Source: Flavobacteriales bacterium
GTDB lineage: Bacteria; Bacteroidota; Bacteroidia; Flavobacteriales; BACL11
Reading direction: 5' to 3'
NCBI GenBank assembly: GCA_012960835.1
Contig: DUAL01000030.1
Span: forward strand, 11,270-44,950
DNA: 33,681 nt
In this document: in pieces, positions 1-7,678 of the stretch
Layout: the number at the start of each line of letters is the position of its first letter
Numbering within the stretch: position 1 is the first letter of the stretch
Program-made: the position numbers and the translations under genes
Notes under the pieces: model-generated
Databases searched by the model: none
The model's input: only the letters and a program-made list of their open reading frames with translations
Told to the model about the DNA's origin: nothing

Positions 1-1164
1 ATCTTTTAGCTCCACTCTCACTACTTTTGGGATAATCTCCCCACCTTTTTCCACAAATACCCTATCTCCTTCCCTAATATCTAATTTTGCAATTTGATCG
101 GCATTGTATAAGGATGCTCTTTTCACTATTGTTCCTGCCAATTGCACGGGTTCTAAGTTAGCAATAGGAGTAATTGCCCCAGTACGTCCTATTTGATAGG
201 TGATTTCCTTTAAAATAGTAGAAACTTGTTGAGCCTTAAATTTATAAGATATTGCCCATCTAGGTGATTTAGCCGTAAAACCCATTTCTTGTTGTAAATC
301 AATATCATTTACCTTTATCACTATTCCATCAATTTCATAAGGTAAACTATTGCGTTTTGTTTCCCATTTATTAATATATTTAATTACGCCTTCAAGAGAT
401 GAATATTTTTCAATCTCTGATGGAATTTTAAAACCCCATTCCTTTGCCTTTTGAAGATTTTCATAATGACTATTGGAGGGTAAATTATCTCCTAATAAAT
501 AATATAAATAACAATCCAATGGACGCTTAGAAACTTCCTTTGGATCATGTAATTTTAAACTTGATGAAGCAGTGTTTCTTGGATTTGCATATTGCTCCAA
601 TCCCTCTTTCTCTCTTTGTTTATTTATTTGTTCCAAACCAGCAATTGGTAAGAAAATTTCACCTCTAATTTCAAAGTTAGCGGGATAATCACCACTTAAC
701 TTTAAAGGAATGCTTTTAATGGTCCTCACATTTGCCGTTACATCATCTCCTTGTGTACCATCTCCTCTTGTAAGCGCTTGTGCCAATTGCCCATTTTCAT
801 ATGTAAGACTAATGGAAACCCCATCATATTTTAGCTCACAAACATATTCAAAATCTTGTTCAACAAGTTTTAAGCTTCTTTTATCAAAATCATGCAAATC
901 CTCAGCAGAATAGGTATTCCCTAAGGATAACATTCTGTATTTATGCCTGATTGTTTTAAAGCCATCCAACACAGCGCCTCCTACTCTTTGTGAGGGAGAA
1001 TTGGCATCAAATAAATCAGGATTATTATCTTCTAACTGCTGTAATTCAACAAGTAATTTATCAAACTCAAAGTCAGAAATAATTGGAGCATCCAATACAT
1101 AATACGAATGATTATGCTCGGCTAACTCTTTTCGTAAGAACGATATGCGTTCTTTATCGCCCAT
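1..1164 (-). CDS. ligA: NAD-dependent DNA ligase, N-terminal part (cut by window edge)
   Basis: LigA seals nicks in duplex DNA using NAD+ during replication and repair. The visible 388 codons run from the start ATG to the window edge, so the C-terminus (zinc finger, helix-hairpin-helix and BRCT regions in this family) is not seen. The N-terminal Ia region includes HNHSYYVLDAP near residue 20. The nucleotidyltransferase motif LKYDG places the AMP-accepting lysine at residue 112. NPRNTASSSLK and YEIDGIVIKV are the later adenylation motifs, and the OB fold begins near GRTGAITPIANLEPV. The ATG shares one base with the stop of the upstream PPC gene (TAATG), so translation is probably coupled. No disruption is seen. 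Confidence 0.96.
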   Translation of the reverse strand, partial: MGDKERISFLRKELAEHNHSYYVLDAPIISDFEFDKLLVELQQLEDNNPDLFDANSPSQRVGGAVLDGFKTIRHKYRMLSLGNTYSAEDLHDFDKRSLKLVEQDFEYVCELKYDGVSISLTYENGQLAQALTRGDGTQGDDVTANVRTIKSIPLKLSGDYPANFEIRGEIFLPIAGLEQINKQREKEGLEQYANPRNTASSSLKLHDPKEVSKRPLDCYLYYLLGDNLPSNSHYENLQKAKEWGFKIPSEIEKYSSLEGVIKYINKWETKRNSLPYEIDGIVIKVNDIDLQQEMGFTAKSPRWAISYKFKAQQVSTILKEITYQIGRTGAITPIANLEPVQLAGTIVKRASLYNADQIAKLDIREGDRVFVEKGGEIIPKVVRVELKD

Positions 1165-1595
1165 TACTTTATACCGCAAATATTCATCAGAGCCAATCCT
1201 AAATCCTCATTAAATTCTCTGTGAATTTCATGATCCATTATGGTCATAACCCCTTCAAAAGTTGCGGAAATAGTCGCCTCATTCAGGTGACCGCCAAAGG
1301 CTTTACAGACATCATCAGAAACACTAATGTGAATATGAGGGAATGGTTCTCCATCTTTTAAAGTAATATTTCCTGTTGCGTGCAGGATTTCCATATTCCC
1401 TTCAAATATTTTAAAAACATATTCCTTTATGCTTAAATCAAGATACCCCATTTCAATTTTGCTACAGGCACCAATTCCTGAAATAGAGGCTAATTTTACA
1501 TTCTCTGATGCCGCAATTTTCTGAACTGACTCCATCAATGCCTCTCCCATTTCTAATCTAAAAACAATCTTGTCTTCTATTCTTTTATATTCCAT
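1164..1595 (-). CDS. PPC/DUF296 domain protein
   Basis: This 143-residue protein is a single PPC (DUF296) domain, the domain found in plant AT-hook proteins and in stand-alone bacterial and archaeal proteins that form trimers. The characteristic features are the glycine-rich turn ASISGIGACS near residue 38, the segment HIHISVSDD with His87 and His89, and GGHL with His103. Three such histidines form a metal site in characterised relatives. There is no AT-hook, so DNA binding cannot be assumed despite the usual annotation. The gene lies between prmC (30 bases upstream) and ligA (one-base overlap) in a minus-strand operon. Its cellular role is unknown. Confidence 0.85.
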   Translation of the reverse strand: MEYKRIEDKIVFRLEMGEALMESVQKIAASENVKLASISGIGACSKIEMGYLDLSIKEYVFKIFEGNMEILHATGNITLKDGEPFPHIHISVSDDVCKAFGGHLNEATISATFEGVMTIMDHEIHREFNEDLGLALMNICGIK

Positions 1596-1625
1596 TTTAT
1601 TATCAATTTACATTTTCAAAAATAA

Positions 1626-2459
1626 CTATTTCTTTGTGGCTTTTAGCATTCTATTCTTATCGTTTATATCTTTTTTTAACGCTATATCAACAAAACCTAT
1701 TTTTCGTAGCATTTCCAAAATTTCATTCCCGTATTTTTCATTAATTTCAAAATATAATTTACCCTTACAATTTAAGGATTTTGCTGCTAATTCCCCAATT
1801 TTTTTGTAAAATAATAAGGGATTATTATCCGCTACAAAAAGGGCTAAATTGGGTTCGTATTCTAAAACATTATCAAGCATCAATTCCTTTTCAGACTCCA
1901 AAACATAAGGAGGATTACTTACAATTACATCCACTTTTGGTAAAGTAGTTGTTTTTAAGAGATCTTGCCTAAAAAAGTTGATTTCTACTCCATTTATTTT
2001 TGCGTTTTCTTTAGCGACTACTAAAGCATCTTCTGATACATCAATTGCAGAAATTATAGCATTCGTATTTTTAGCAAGTACTATAGGAATACAGCCACTA
2101 CCTGTTCCTATATCTAGTGCAGAAGAAAATTCTTTTTTTAATATCCAATCTACCAATTCTTCCGTTTCTGGTCTTGGAATTAAAGTATGCTCATTTACTA
2201 TGAATTTTAATCCGTAAAACTCTGTTTCACCTAAGATGTATTGTACTGGTTTATTTGTTTTTAAAGCTGCAATAATCTGCTTAAATCTATCCGATAATGA
2301 AGTAGTAATTTGCTTCTCTGCATGAATGATACAATCCGAACGATTATATTCCAAACAATGCTCAATACTAATATATGCCCAAGAAATAATTTCACGCTCA
2401 TCAGCAATGCCACTCAGTTGCTTAATAAAATACGGTATTATATTGCTGACTTTTTCCAC
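1626..2459 (-). CDS. prmC: Peptide chain release factor N5-glutamine methyltransferase
   Basis: PrmC (HemK) methylates the glutamine of the GGQ motif in release factors RF1 and RF2, using S-adenosylmethionine, and so supports translation termination. The 277-residue length is normal. An N-terminal helical release-factor-binding domain is followed by a Rossmann methyltransferase domain with the SAM loop DIGTGSGC at residues 116-123 and the diagnostic NPPY at 182-185. The start is GTG at 2459. An in-frame stop lies eight codons upstream with no ATG between, so GTG is the best choice. It is divergent from ribD, with 34 bases between the two starts. Confidence 0.95.
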   Translation of the reverse strand: MEKVSNIIPYFIKQLSGIADEREIISWAYISIEHCLEYNRSDCIIHAEKQITTSLSDRFKQIIAALKTNKPVQYILGETEFYGLKFIVNEHTLIPRPETEELVDWILKKEFSSALDIGTGSGCIPIVLAKNTNAIISAIDVSEDALVVAKENAKINGVEINFFRQDLLKTTTLPKVDVIVSNPPYVLESEKELMLDNVLEYEPNLALFVADNNPLLFYKKIGELAAKSLNCKGKLYFEINEKYGNEILEMLRKIGFVDIALKKDINDKNRMLKATKK

Positions 2460-2463
2460 AGGA

Positions 2464-2471
2464 CAAATGTA
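2464..2471 (-). promoter_or_regulatory. Putative -7 box (TACATTTG) for prmC
   Basis: The box matches the Bacteroidota -7 consensus TAnnTTTG. Only four bases separate its last G from the prmC GTG start, so transcription would begin at or next to the start codon. No clear -33 element is present at the usual distance. Confidence 0.45.
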
Positions 2472-2481
2472 ATAATTTGGC

Positions 2482-2489
2482 TATTTTTG
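2482..2489 (+). promoter_or_regulatory. Putative -7 box (TATTTTTG) for ribD
   Basis: The TAnnTTTG match is followed by four bases and then the ribD ATG at 2494. It lies back to back with the prmC box in a 34-base divergent spacer. A short inverted repeat (GGCT/AGCC) spans it. A nearly leaderless mRNA is implied, or else use of the second ATG at 2515. Confidence 0.45.
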
Positions 2490-2493
2490 AGCC

Positions 2494-3972
2494 ATGCAAA
2501 ATGGGGAGATTTTCATGAAAAGATGTATTGAGTTGGCCAACAAAGCAATGGGCTATGCATCTCCAAACCCTATGGTGGGTTCAGTTATTGTTTATGAAGG
2601 TAAAATAATTGGAGAAGGCTATCATGAAAACTATGGAAAATCACATGCTGAAGTGAATGCAATTGCTAGTGTAAAAGACAAAAGTTTACTTCCTAAATCT
2701 ACCCTTTATGTCAATTTAGAACCATGTGCTCATTTCGGAAAAACACCTCCCTGTTCCGACCTAATAATAGAACATAAAATACCAAAAGTTGTTATCGGAT
2801 GTGTCGACTCTTTTTCTGAGGTTGCTGGAAAAGGGATAGCAAAAATGGAAAATGCAGGGATTGAGGTTATTGTTGGCGTTCTAGAAAAAGAAAGCAGAGC
2901 ATTAAACAAACGATTCTTTACTTTTCATGAAAAGGAAAGACCCTACATCATATTGAAATGGGCGGAAAGCAATGATGGATTTATTGCTCCTAAAAATCAA
3001 ACAGCACCTTTTTGGATGACTTCTAGTGAATCAAAGAAATTAGTGCACCAATGGAGAGCAGAAGAAGACGCTATTTTAGTAGGAAGAATTACTGCTAAAA
3101 AGGACAATCCTTCCCTAACAGTTAGAGAAGTTGAAGGAAAAAACCCTGTAAGAATTGTAATAGACAAAGATTTAAAACTTTCTGATGAATTGAATCTGTT
3201 TGATAGTGATTCAAAAACAATTGTTTTTAATGCAATAAAAACAGAAGAAATTGACTCAAATTATTTTATAAAAATTCCCCTTAACAATTTGATTGAAAAT
3301 ATATTAAGTGAATTATATAAACAAAACATTCAGTCAATAATTATTGAAGGAGGAACTATTACTTTACAGTCCTTTATTGATAAAAATATCTGGGATGAAG
3401 CTAGAATTTTTGCAACCAACAAAACATTAGTTGAAGGAGTAAAAGCACCCACTATTGATGGAGAAATTATTTCAGAAGAAGAAATTGAAGGGGATAAACT
3501 TACTTATTACAAATCAATTTCTTCAGTAGAAAAAATTTGGAAAGACTTTATTTCTGAAAATCATCAATACTATAAACTTAAAACTCCCGAATCATTCTTC
3601 TTTTGTGATAATAAGAAAGATGCAGATGAGTGTGCTGAATTGGTTTTAAACAGAATAAAACAAGCTACTGCAGGATCATTATGGTCCTATAAAAAACACA
3701 ATACTGATTTTCCCAAAAAAGGAGATTTATTTATTATAACAGATTGGAAGGGAAATGCAAAAGCAATTATAAAAACTACAAATATAAAGCAAATTCCCTT
3801 TAATCAGATTACTCCTGAATTTGCAAAAACAGAAGGGGAAGGAGATAAATCCCTTTCTTATTGGAAAAAAGTCCATTGGGATTTTTTTTCGAGAGAAATG
3901 GAAGAATATGGAGAAAAACCAAGTGAAGATATGATAATCATATGTGAATACTTTAAAATCTTATATGTATAA
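2494..3972 (+). CDS. ribD: Riboflavin biosynthesis deaminase/reductase RibD with C-terminal ASCH domain
   Basis: RibD deaminates the pyrimidine intermediate made by GTP cyclohydrolase II and then reduces its ribose, the second and third steps of riboflavin synthesis. Residues 1-145 are the zinc cytidine-deaminase-type domain, with HAE at 51-53 and PCAHFGKTPPC at 77-87. Residues about 149-343 are the NADPH-dependent reductase, with ILKWAESNDGFIA and IIEGG. The protein is 492 residues, while RibD is normally about 360. The extra 344-492 segment reads as a complete ASCH domain of the type with an N-terminal KxWxDF segment: K389xxT392, LWSY, FAKTEGEGD and VHWDFFSREMEE. Reading is continuous, so this looks like a true fusion. 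ATG 2494 fits the usual N-terminus; ATG 2515 is an alternative. Confidence 0.93.
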   Translation: MQNGEIFMKRCIELANKAMGYASPNPMVGSVIVYEGKIIGEGYHENYGKSHAEVNAIASVKDKSLLPKSTLYVNLEPCAHFGKTPPCSDLIIEHKIPKVVIGCVDSFSEVAGKGIAKMENAGIEVIVGVLEKESRALNKRFFTFHEKERPYIILKWAESNDGFIAPKNQTAPFWMTSSESKKLVHQWRAEEDAILVGRITAKKDNPSLTVREVEGKNPVRIVIDKDLKLSDELNLFDSDSKTIVFNAIKTEEIDSNYFIKIPLNNLIENILSELYKQNIQSIIIEGGTITLQSFIDKNIWDEARIFATNKTLVEGVKAPTIDGEIISEEEIEGDKLTYYKSISSVEKIWKDFISENHQYYKLKTPESFFFCDNKKDADECAELVLNRIKQATAGSLWSYKKHNTDFPKKGDLFIITDWKGNAKAIIKTTNIKQIPFNQITPEFAKTEGEGDKSLSYWKKVHWDFFSREMEEYGEKPSEDMIIICEYFKILYV

Positions 3973-4828
3973 CATAATCTACACCATACTCCTATTCAAC
4001 ATTTTAATAATTACATTTAAAATGTTCAAAAAATACAAAGTTGATAATTTACAAGCGTTAATTGTAAACTACTTAACTGCAGCAATATGTTCTTACTTCT
4101 TTTTAGAACAAGATTTTTCATTAAATTATGTAGTAAATTCTGAATGGTTATATCATGCAATGATTATTGGAACACTATTTATTGTTGTATTTAATTTTTA
4201 CGCTTTTGGAACCCAAAAAGTAGGAATAGCAGTTACGACAGTAGCAAATAAAATGTCCTTAATTATTCCAGTTTGTGCAGCACTTATTTTATATCCAGAA
4301 GAAAACACCTTTGATGCATTAAAAGGAGTTGCATTTTTCTTAGCTCTTGCCGGTATTTATTTATCCTCAACAAGAGGAGGTAAACTAAGTTTTGATAAAA
4401 AATATTTATGGTTAATTATATTGGTATTTGTTGGACAGGGAATTTCTGATTCTATATTTAATGATTTCGCGCAACAATTTCCTGATGAAGGAGGGTATTT
4501 ATTCTTTATGGTATTGTTTTTTATGGCAAGTATTAGTGGAATACTAATATTATCGGCTAAATCTGTTAGAAGCAAAAATCCACTTCAGATAAGGAGTCTG
4601 TTTTGGGGAATCGTTTTTGGAGTCCCTAATTTCTTTTCTTTAGTATTTTTTCTGAAAGCACTTGGAGATCCTAAACTTACAAGTTCAATAGTATTTCCAT
4701 TAGTAAGTATGGGGGTTGTTGTTAGTTCCTCAGTAATTGGATTATTTTTATTTAAAGAAAATTTAACTAGAAATAATTGGATTGGAATTATTCTATCTAT
4801 CTGTGCAATTTACATTTTTACTTATTAA
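3965..4828 (+). CDS. EamA/DMT-superfamily transporter
   Basis: A 287-residue integral membrane protein with about ten predicted hydrophobic helices in two EamA-like halves. The second half starts near KYLWLIILVFVGQGISDS. Members of the drug/metabolite transporter superfamily move small metabolites; the substrate cannot be read from the sequence. I chose the ATG at 3965, which lies inside the end of ribD (8-base overlap), over an in-frame GTG at 3944. The overlap implies coupling to ribD. Because the RibN flavin transporters belong to the same superfamily, flavin or precursor transport is possible, but this is inference from position only. Confidence 0.85.
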   Translation: MYNIIYTILLFNILIITFKMFKKYKVDNLQALIVNYLTAAICSYFFLEQDFSLNYVVNSEWLYHAMIIGTLFIVVFNFYAFGTQKVGIAVTTVANKMSLIIPVCAALILYPEENTFDALKGVAFFLALAGIYLSSTRGGKLSFDKKYLWLIILVFVGQGISDSIFNDFAQQFPDEGGYLFFMVLFFMASISGILILSAKSVRSKNPLQIRSLFWGIVFGVPNFFSLVFFLKALGDPKLTSSIVFPLVSMGVVVSSSVIGLFLFKENLTRNNWIGIILSICAIYIFTY

Positions 4829-5439
4829 TGTTTAACGATACTTACAAAGAGATAAAATCCCATACCACAGGAATTTACAAAGAGAAGGGAAGTAAATTTA
4901 TCGCTTACTCCTATCCTGTTTATTCTGAACAAGATGTAAAAGATAAACTTGAAGAAGTAAGGAAATTAGAACATTCTGCTCGTCATCATTGTTATGCCTA
5001 CATTCTTAACCCTGACAAATCAGCACAAAGAGCCAATGATGATGGAGAGCCCTCCTCTACTGCAGGAAAACCCATTTTAGGACAAATACTATCCAACAAC
5101 TTAACCAATATACTCATAGTAGTAGTTCGTTATTTTGGAGGAGTAAAACTAGGTGTTCCAGGATTAATACGATCCTACAAAACAGCAGCTGCAGCTGCAA
5201 TAGCTAATGCTACTATCCTTTCAAAAAAAATAAAAGAACATTATGAGGTGAGTTTCAAATATCCACAAATGAATGATGTAATGCGATTGGTGAAAGAATA
5301 TGATTTAGAAGTTGTAAATACTGACTTCCAAATAGATTGTAAACTTATATTTGCAGCTCCAAAAAGTAAAGCAAATGATATTGTGGATACTTTTAAGAAA
5401 AACCATGAATTAAGTATCAAGTATGTAAAAACTATCTGA
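4828..5439 (+). CDS. YigZ/IMPACT family protein
   Basis: This 203-residue protein belongs to the YigZ/IMPACT family (UPF0029 N-terminal domain plus a small DUF1949-like C-terminal domain). The signature is clear: a KGSKFIAY start, ARHHCYAYIL near residue 52, DDGEPSSTAGKPIL near 72, and VVRYFGGVKLGVPGLIRSY near 100. Eukaryotic IMPACT inhibits the Gcn2 activator Gcn1, but the bacterial role is not settled. Its ATG shares one base with the stop of the transporter (TAATG), so ribD, the transporter and this gene form a tightly coupled operon. It ends five bases from the convergent lipoprotein gene, with no visible terminator between them. Confidence 0.93.
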   Translation: MFNDTYKEIKSHTTGIYKEKGSKFIAYSYPVYSEQDVKDKLEEVRKLEHSARHHCYAYILNPDKSAQRANDDGEPSSTAGKPILGQILSNNLTNILIVVVRYFGGVKLGVPGLIRSYKTAAAAAIANATILSKKIKEHYEVSFKYPQMNDVMRLVKEYDLEVVNTDFQIDCKLIFAAPKSKANDIVDTFKKNHELSIKYVKTI

Positions 5440-5444
5440 GAAGA

Positions 5445-6509
5445 TTAGTAAAACACAACATCTAAGGCATTACCATTTACTTGAATTGACCCTACAAAAC
5501 TTCCTGTCCAAGCTTCATATTTTAAAACGAATCCACTTTGATTTGCATCATTGGCATACAAATAATCCACCTTAGTACTATCATTAATTGACTCAGTATT
5601 AATTGTTATAAAACTCGCATCAATACCGGGAATATGTAAAATAGGGTAAATGGTTAAATCCGTAATATAAATTCCATCTGTTGAAGAGAAAAACATTCTT
5701 GATTTAGATTCATTTATAGCTAAATTATCAGCATTATAAATGCTTGTTAAATTTTTATCATCATCAATTACATTACTCCAAGGCGCAATTTTATACATGG
5801 TCGACTGTCTATTTTGGGATGGATCTTGTGAATTATAAACCCCTTTACAAAGTACCCATAAATGATTAGCACTAAAAACAGCAGAATTAGGATTATAACC
5901 AACATCTAACTTTGCAGAAAAATCATTGATTGCTACCCCAGATTGAAAATAATCAATAGCAACAATTGAGCTATCTCTATCTGAAAAAGAATCCCCTCCT
6001 CCATTTAATACAAAAGCCCTGAACCAACTCCCTACAATATTTGCTGGCCTTGAAGTGTCTCCTGTTTCAATATGCCCTAAAACTTCTAATTTGGATAGAT
6101 CCACTATTTTAACAGAAGAAGCACCTTTATCCACCACATACAATCTATTTTTATCTATTTTTTTACAACTTACTGGATCAGAGAATCCACTTACAGTTCC
6201 CTCACTACCGAAAGTTTCCATATTGGCAATGTAGAGTTTATCACCAATAATATAGACCTGTTTTCCACTTATATGCAAACTTTTTGGCTGAATAATATCC
6301 GTATTATTTACTTTTTTATAGATATTTTCTGTTACAATTCTGAGCGTATCAACTGCTAAATAATTGTAAAAAGAAACACCTTGATCAGTGAGGATATACA
6401 TTCCAGCTCCATAATCTTTTGGAAGATTAATTGTTGGATCGCTTTTTTCTTCTTTCTTACAAGAGGATATTACTAAAGATAAAATAAGGAAATATTTTAA
6501 TAGTTTCAT
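5445..6509 (-). CDS. YncE/DUF5074-type beta-propeller lipoprotein (second BtuG-like)
   Basis: A 354-residue lipoprotein. The signal MKLLKYFLILSLVISSC places the lipid-bearing Cys at residue 17, and the following KKEE resembles the surface-export signal of Bacteroidota lipoproteins. The body has repeated strands of about 40-50 residues like YncE/BtuG seven-bladed propellers (KIVDLSKLEVLGHIETGD, NSAVFSANHLWVLCKG, LAINESKSRMFFSS). It is distantly similar in plan to the neighbouring propeller. I chose ATG 6509; the longer frame opens at a TTG (6527) inside the promoter box. A B12- or corrinoid-binding role is inferred from the locus. A terminator and its own promoter separate it from the BtuB-BtuG pair. 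Confidence 0.8.
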   Translation of the reverse strand: MKLLKYFLILSLVISSCKKEEKSDPTINLPKDYGAGMYILTDQGVSFYNYLAVDTLRIVTENIYKKVNNTDIIQPKSLHISGKQVYIIGDKLYIANMETFGSEGTVSGFSDPVSCKKIDKNRLYVVDKGASSVKIVDLSKLEVLGHIETGDTSRPANIVGSWFRAFVLNGGGDSFSDRDSSIVAIDYFQSGVAINDFSAKLDVGYNPNSAVFSANHLWVLCKGVYNSQDPSQNRQSTMYKIAPWSNVIDDDKNLTSIYNADNLAINESKSRMFFSSTDGIYITDLTIYPILHIPGIDASFITINTESINDSTKVDYLYANDANQSGFVLKYEAWTGSFVGSIQVNGNALDVVFY

Positions 6510-6523
6510 AAAAATAAATTTTA

Positions 6524-6531
6524 GCAAATAT
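6524..6531 (-). promoter_or_regulatory. Putative -7 box (TATATTTG) for second propeller lipoprotein
   Basis: A TAnnTTTG match lies 14 bases upstream of ATG 6509, directly after the T-tract of the preceding terminator. It argues for independent expression of this lipoprotein. Confidence 0.55.
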
Positions 6532-6556
6532 AAAAAAAGGGAAGCTAATGCCTCCC
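6532..6556 (-). terminator. Rho-independent terminator after the BtuG-like gene
   Basis: Read on the minus strand, GGGAGGC-ATTA-GCTTCCC forms a seven-pair stem (one G-T pair) with a four-base loop at 6539-6556. It is followed by a run of seven Ts at 6532-6538. It sits 30 bases after the stop of the upstream propeller gene. Confidence 0.75.
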
Positions 6557-6586
6557 TCTTTAAATCTAAATCTTATTTATTCAAGA

Positions 6587-7678
6587 TTAGTTAAAGCAAT
6601 ATCCTCCTGGAATAATACCAACTTGAGCTGAATCTACAATAATTCCACTTGTAGTGTATCGGTAGGACCAACCATTTTGCATGTAATCCACAGCATCTGT
6701 TCCGTAAATATAGCCACCATTACATCCTAAACTATAGAAACTCTTGCTAATCAATGCAGTAGTTGGTAATTCTGTAGCAGCAATATCAAAAGCATAAACG
6801 GCTTTTGTCCAACCTCCGTTACTAAAATACAAAGTTGTTCCTGCATTATTAATCACTAAATTGCTTGGATGCTGGGTAGAATCTGCAAAAATAAATGTTT
6901 CTTCAATTTGAGCAGTAACCCCATTAATTCTGATTAACTGCCCTGCCGTATGGCTTTCAATATACGACCAAGTTGAATCGTAATTTGTAGCCCCTTCACA
7001 AAGCACCCAAACATCACCATTTACATCTACTTGAATAGACCTTGGAACATCTCCCACATCAATGGTGCTTTCTATTTCATCTGTAATGGTATTGATTACT
7101 GAAACTCTTGGAGAAGAACTAGACCAACCATAACCGCCATCAGCTGTAAAAACTTTATCGCCCGCCTTTACTAAACCCTCAGGGCTACTGCCATTATAAA
7201 TAAGACCTGTTTGAATATTGCTTTCTAAATCAATGATAACAATAGAACCTCCAAAACCACCTCCCCAATCTGATACATAAGCTTTATGTTCATCTACTTG
7301 TAAAATATATCTTGGAGATTGAAAATATCCTCCTTCTATGCTTGCAACATGTGTCATAGAATTGATATTCGCCACTTCAATTTTATAGGAGTTATTCACT
7401 ACAATATAGGCCTTATCATTAATGACATTCATGGATTGCACCACATCTCCTAAAAGGAAAGAATTTACGGATGCAAACACATTATTTTCTACTGTGTTAT
7501 CACCACTAATAAAAGAAATGGAGCCATTCCCACTTCCAAACCCTCCTTCATTGCTTACAAAGTAACCTTGCTCATAATTACCCTCTGTAACAGATGGTGT
7601 TGGTGTATCTTTTTTACAAGATTCCAAAGTACTGATTGCTAATACAATCATTCCTATTATTTTTAAATTTGTGTTCAT
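6587..7678 (-). CDS. BtuG-like surface beta-propeller lipoprotein (cobalamin capture)
   Basis: A 363-residue lipoprotein with signal MNTNLKIIGMIVLAISTLESC, lipidated Cys21, then KKD and a proline/threonine linker. The rest consists of repeated propeller blades of the YncE/DUF5074 type, with segments such as YVSDWGGG, VINTITDEIESTIDVGDVP and VWVLCEG. In Bacteroides, BtuG is a surface propeller that binds B12 very tightly and passes it to BtuB. Here the gene overlaps the end of the BtuB-like gene by four bases (ATGA) under a cobalamin riboswitch, which makes the same role likely. The exact ligand is not shown by sequence alone. Confidence 0.85.
   Translation of the reverse strand: MNTNLKIIGMIVLAISTLESCKKDTPTPSVTEGNYEQGYFVSNEGGFGSGNGSISFISGDNTVENNVFASVNSFLLGDVVQSMNVINDKAYIVVNNSYKIEVANINSMTHVASIEGGYFQSPRYILQVDEHKAYVSDWGGGFGGSIVIIDLESNIQTGLIYNGSSPEGLVKAGDKVFTADGGYGWSSSSPRVSVINTITDEIESTIDVGDVPRSIQVDVNGDVWVLCEGATNYDSTWSYIESHTAGQLIRINGVTAQIEETFIFADSTQHPSNLVINNAGTTLYFSNGGWTKAVYAFDIAATELPTTALISKSFYSLGCNGGYIYGTDAVDYMQNGWSYRYTTSGIIVDSAQVGIIPGGYCFN

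Noticed and set aside
1570..1809. Plus-strand open frame rich in Ile/Phe/Ser antisense to prmC and the PPC gene
   Set aside because: It is antisense to a conserved enzyme and shows composition typical of a reverse-complement shadow frame. The same holds for other antisense frames, for example 7675-9555 and 26449-33069.
2460..2493. FMN riboswitch upstream of ribD
   Set aside because: Only 34 bases lie between prmC and ribD and none of the RFN element motifs are present.
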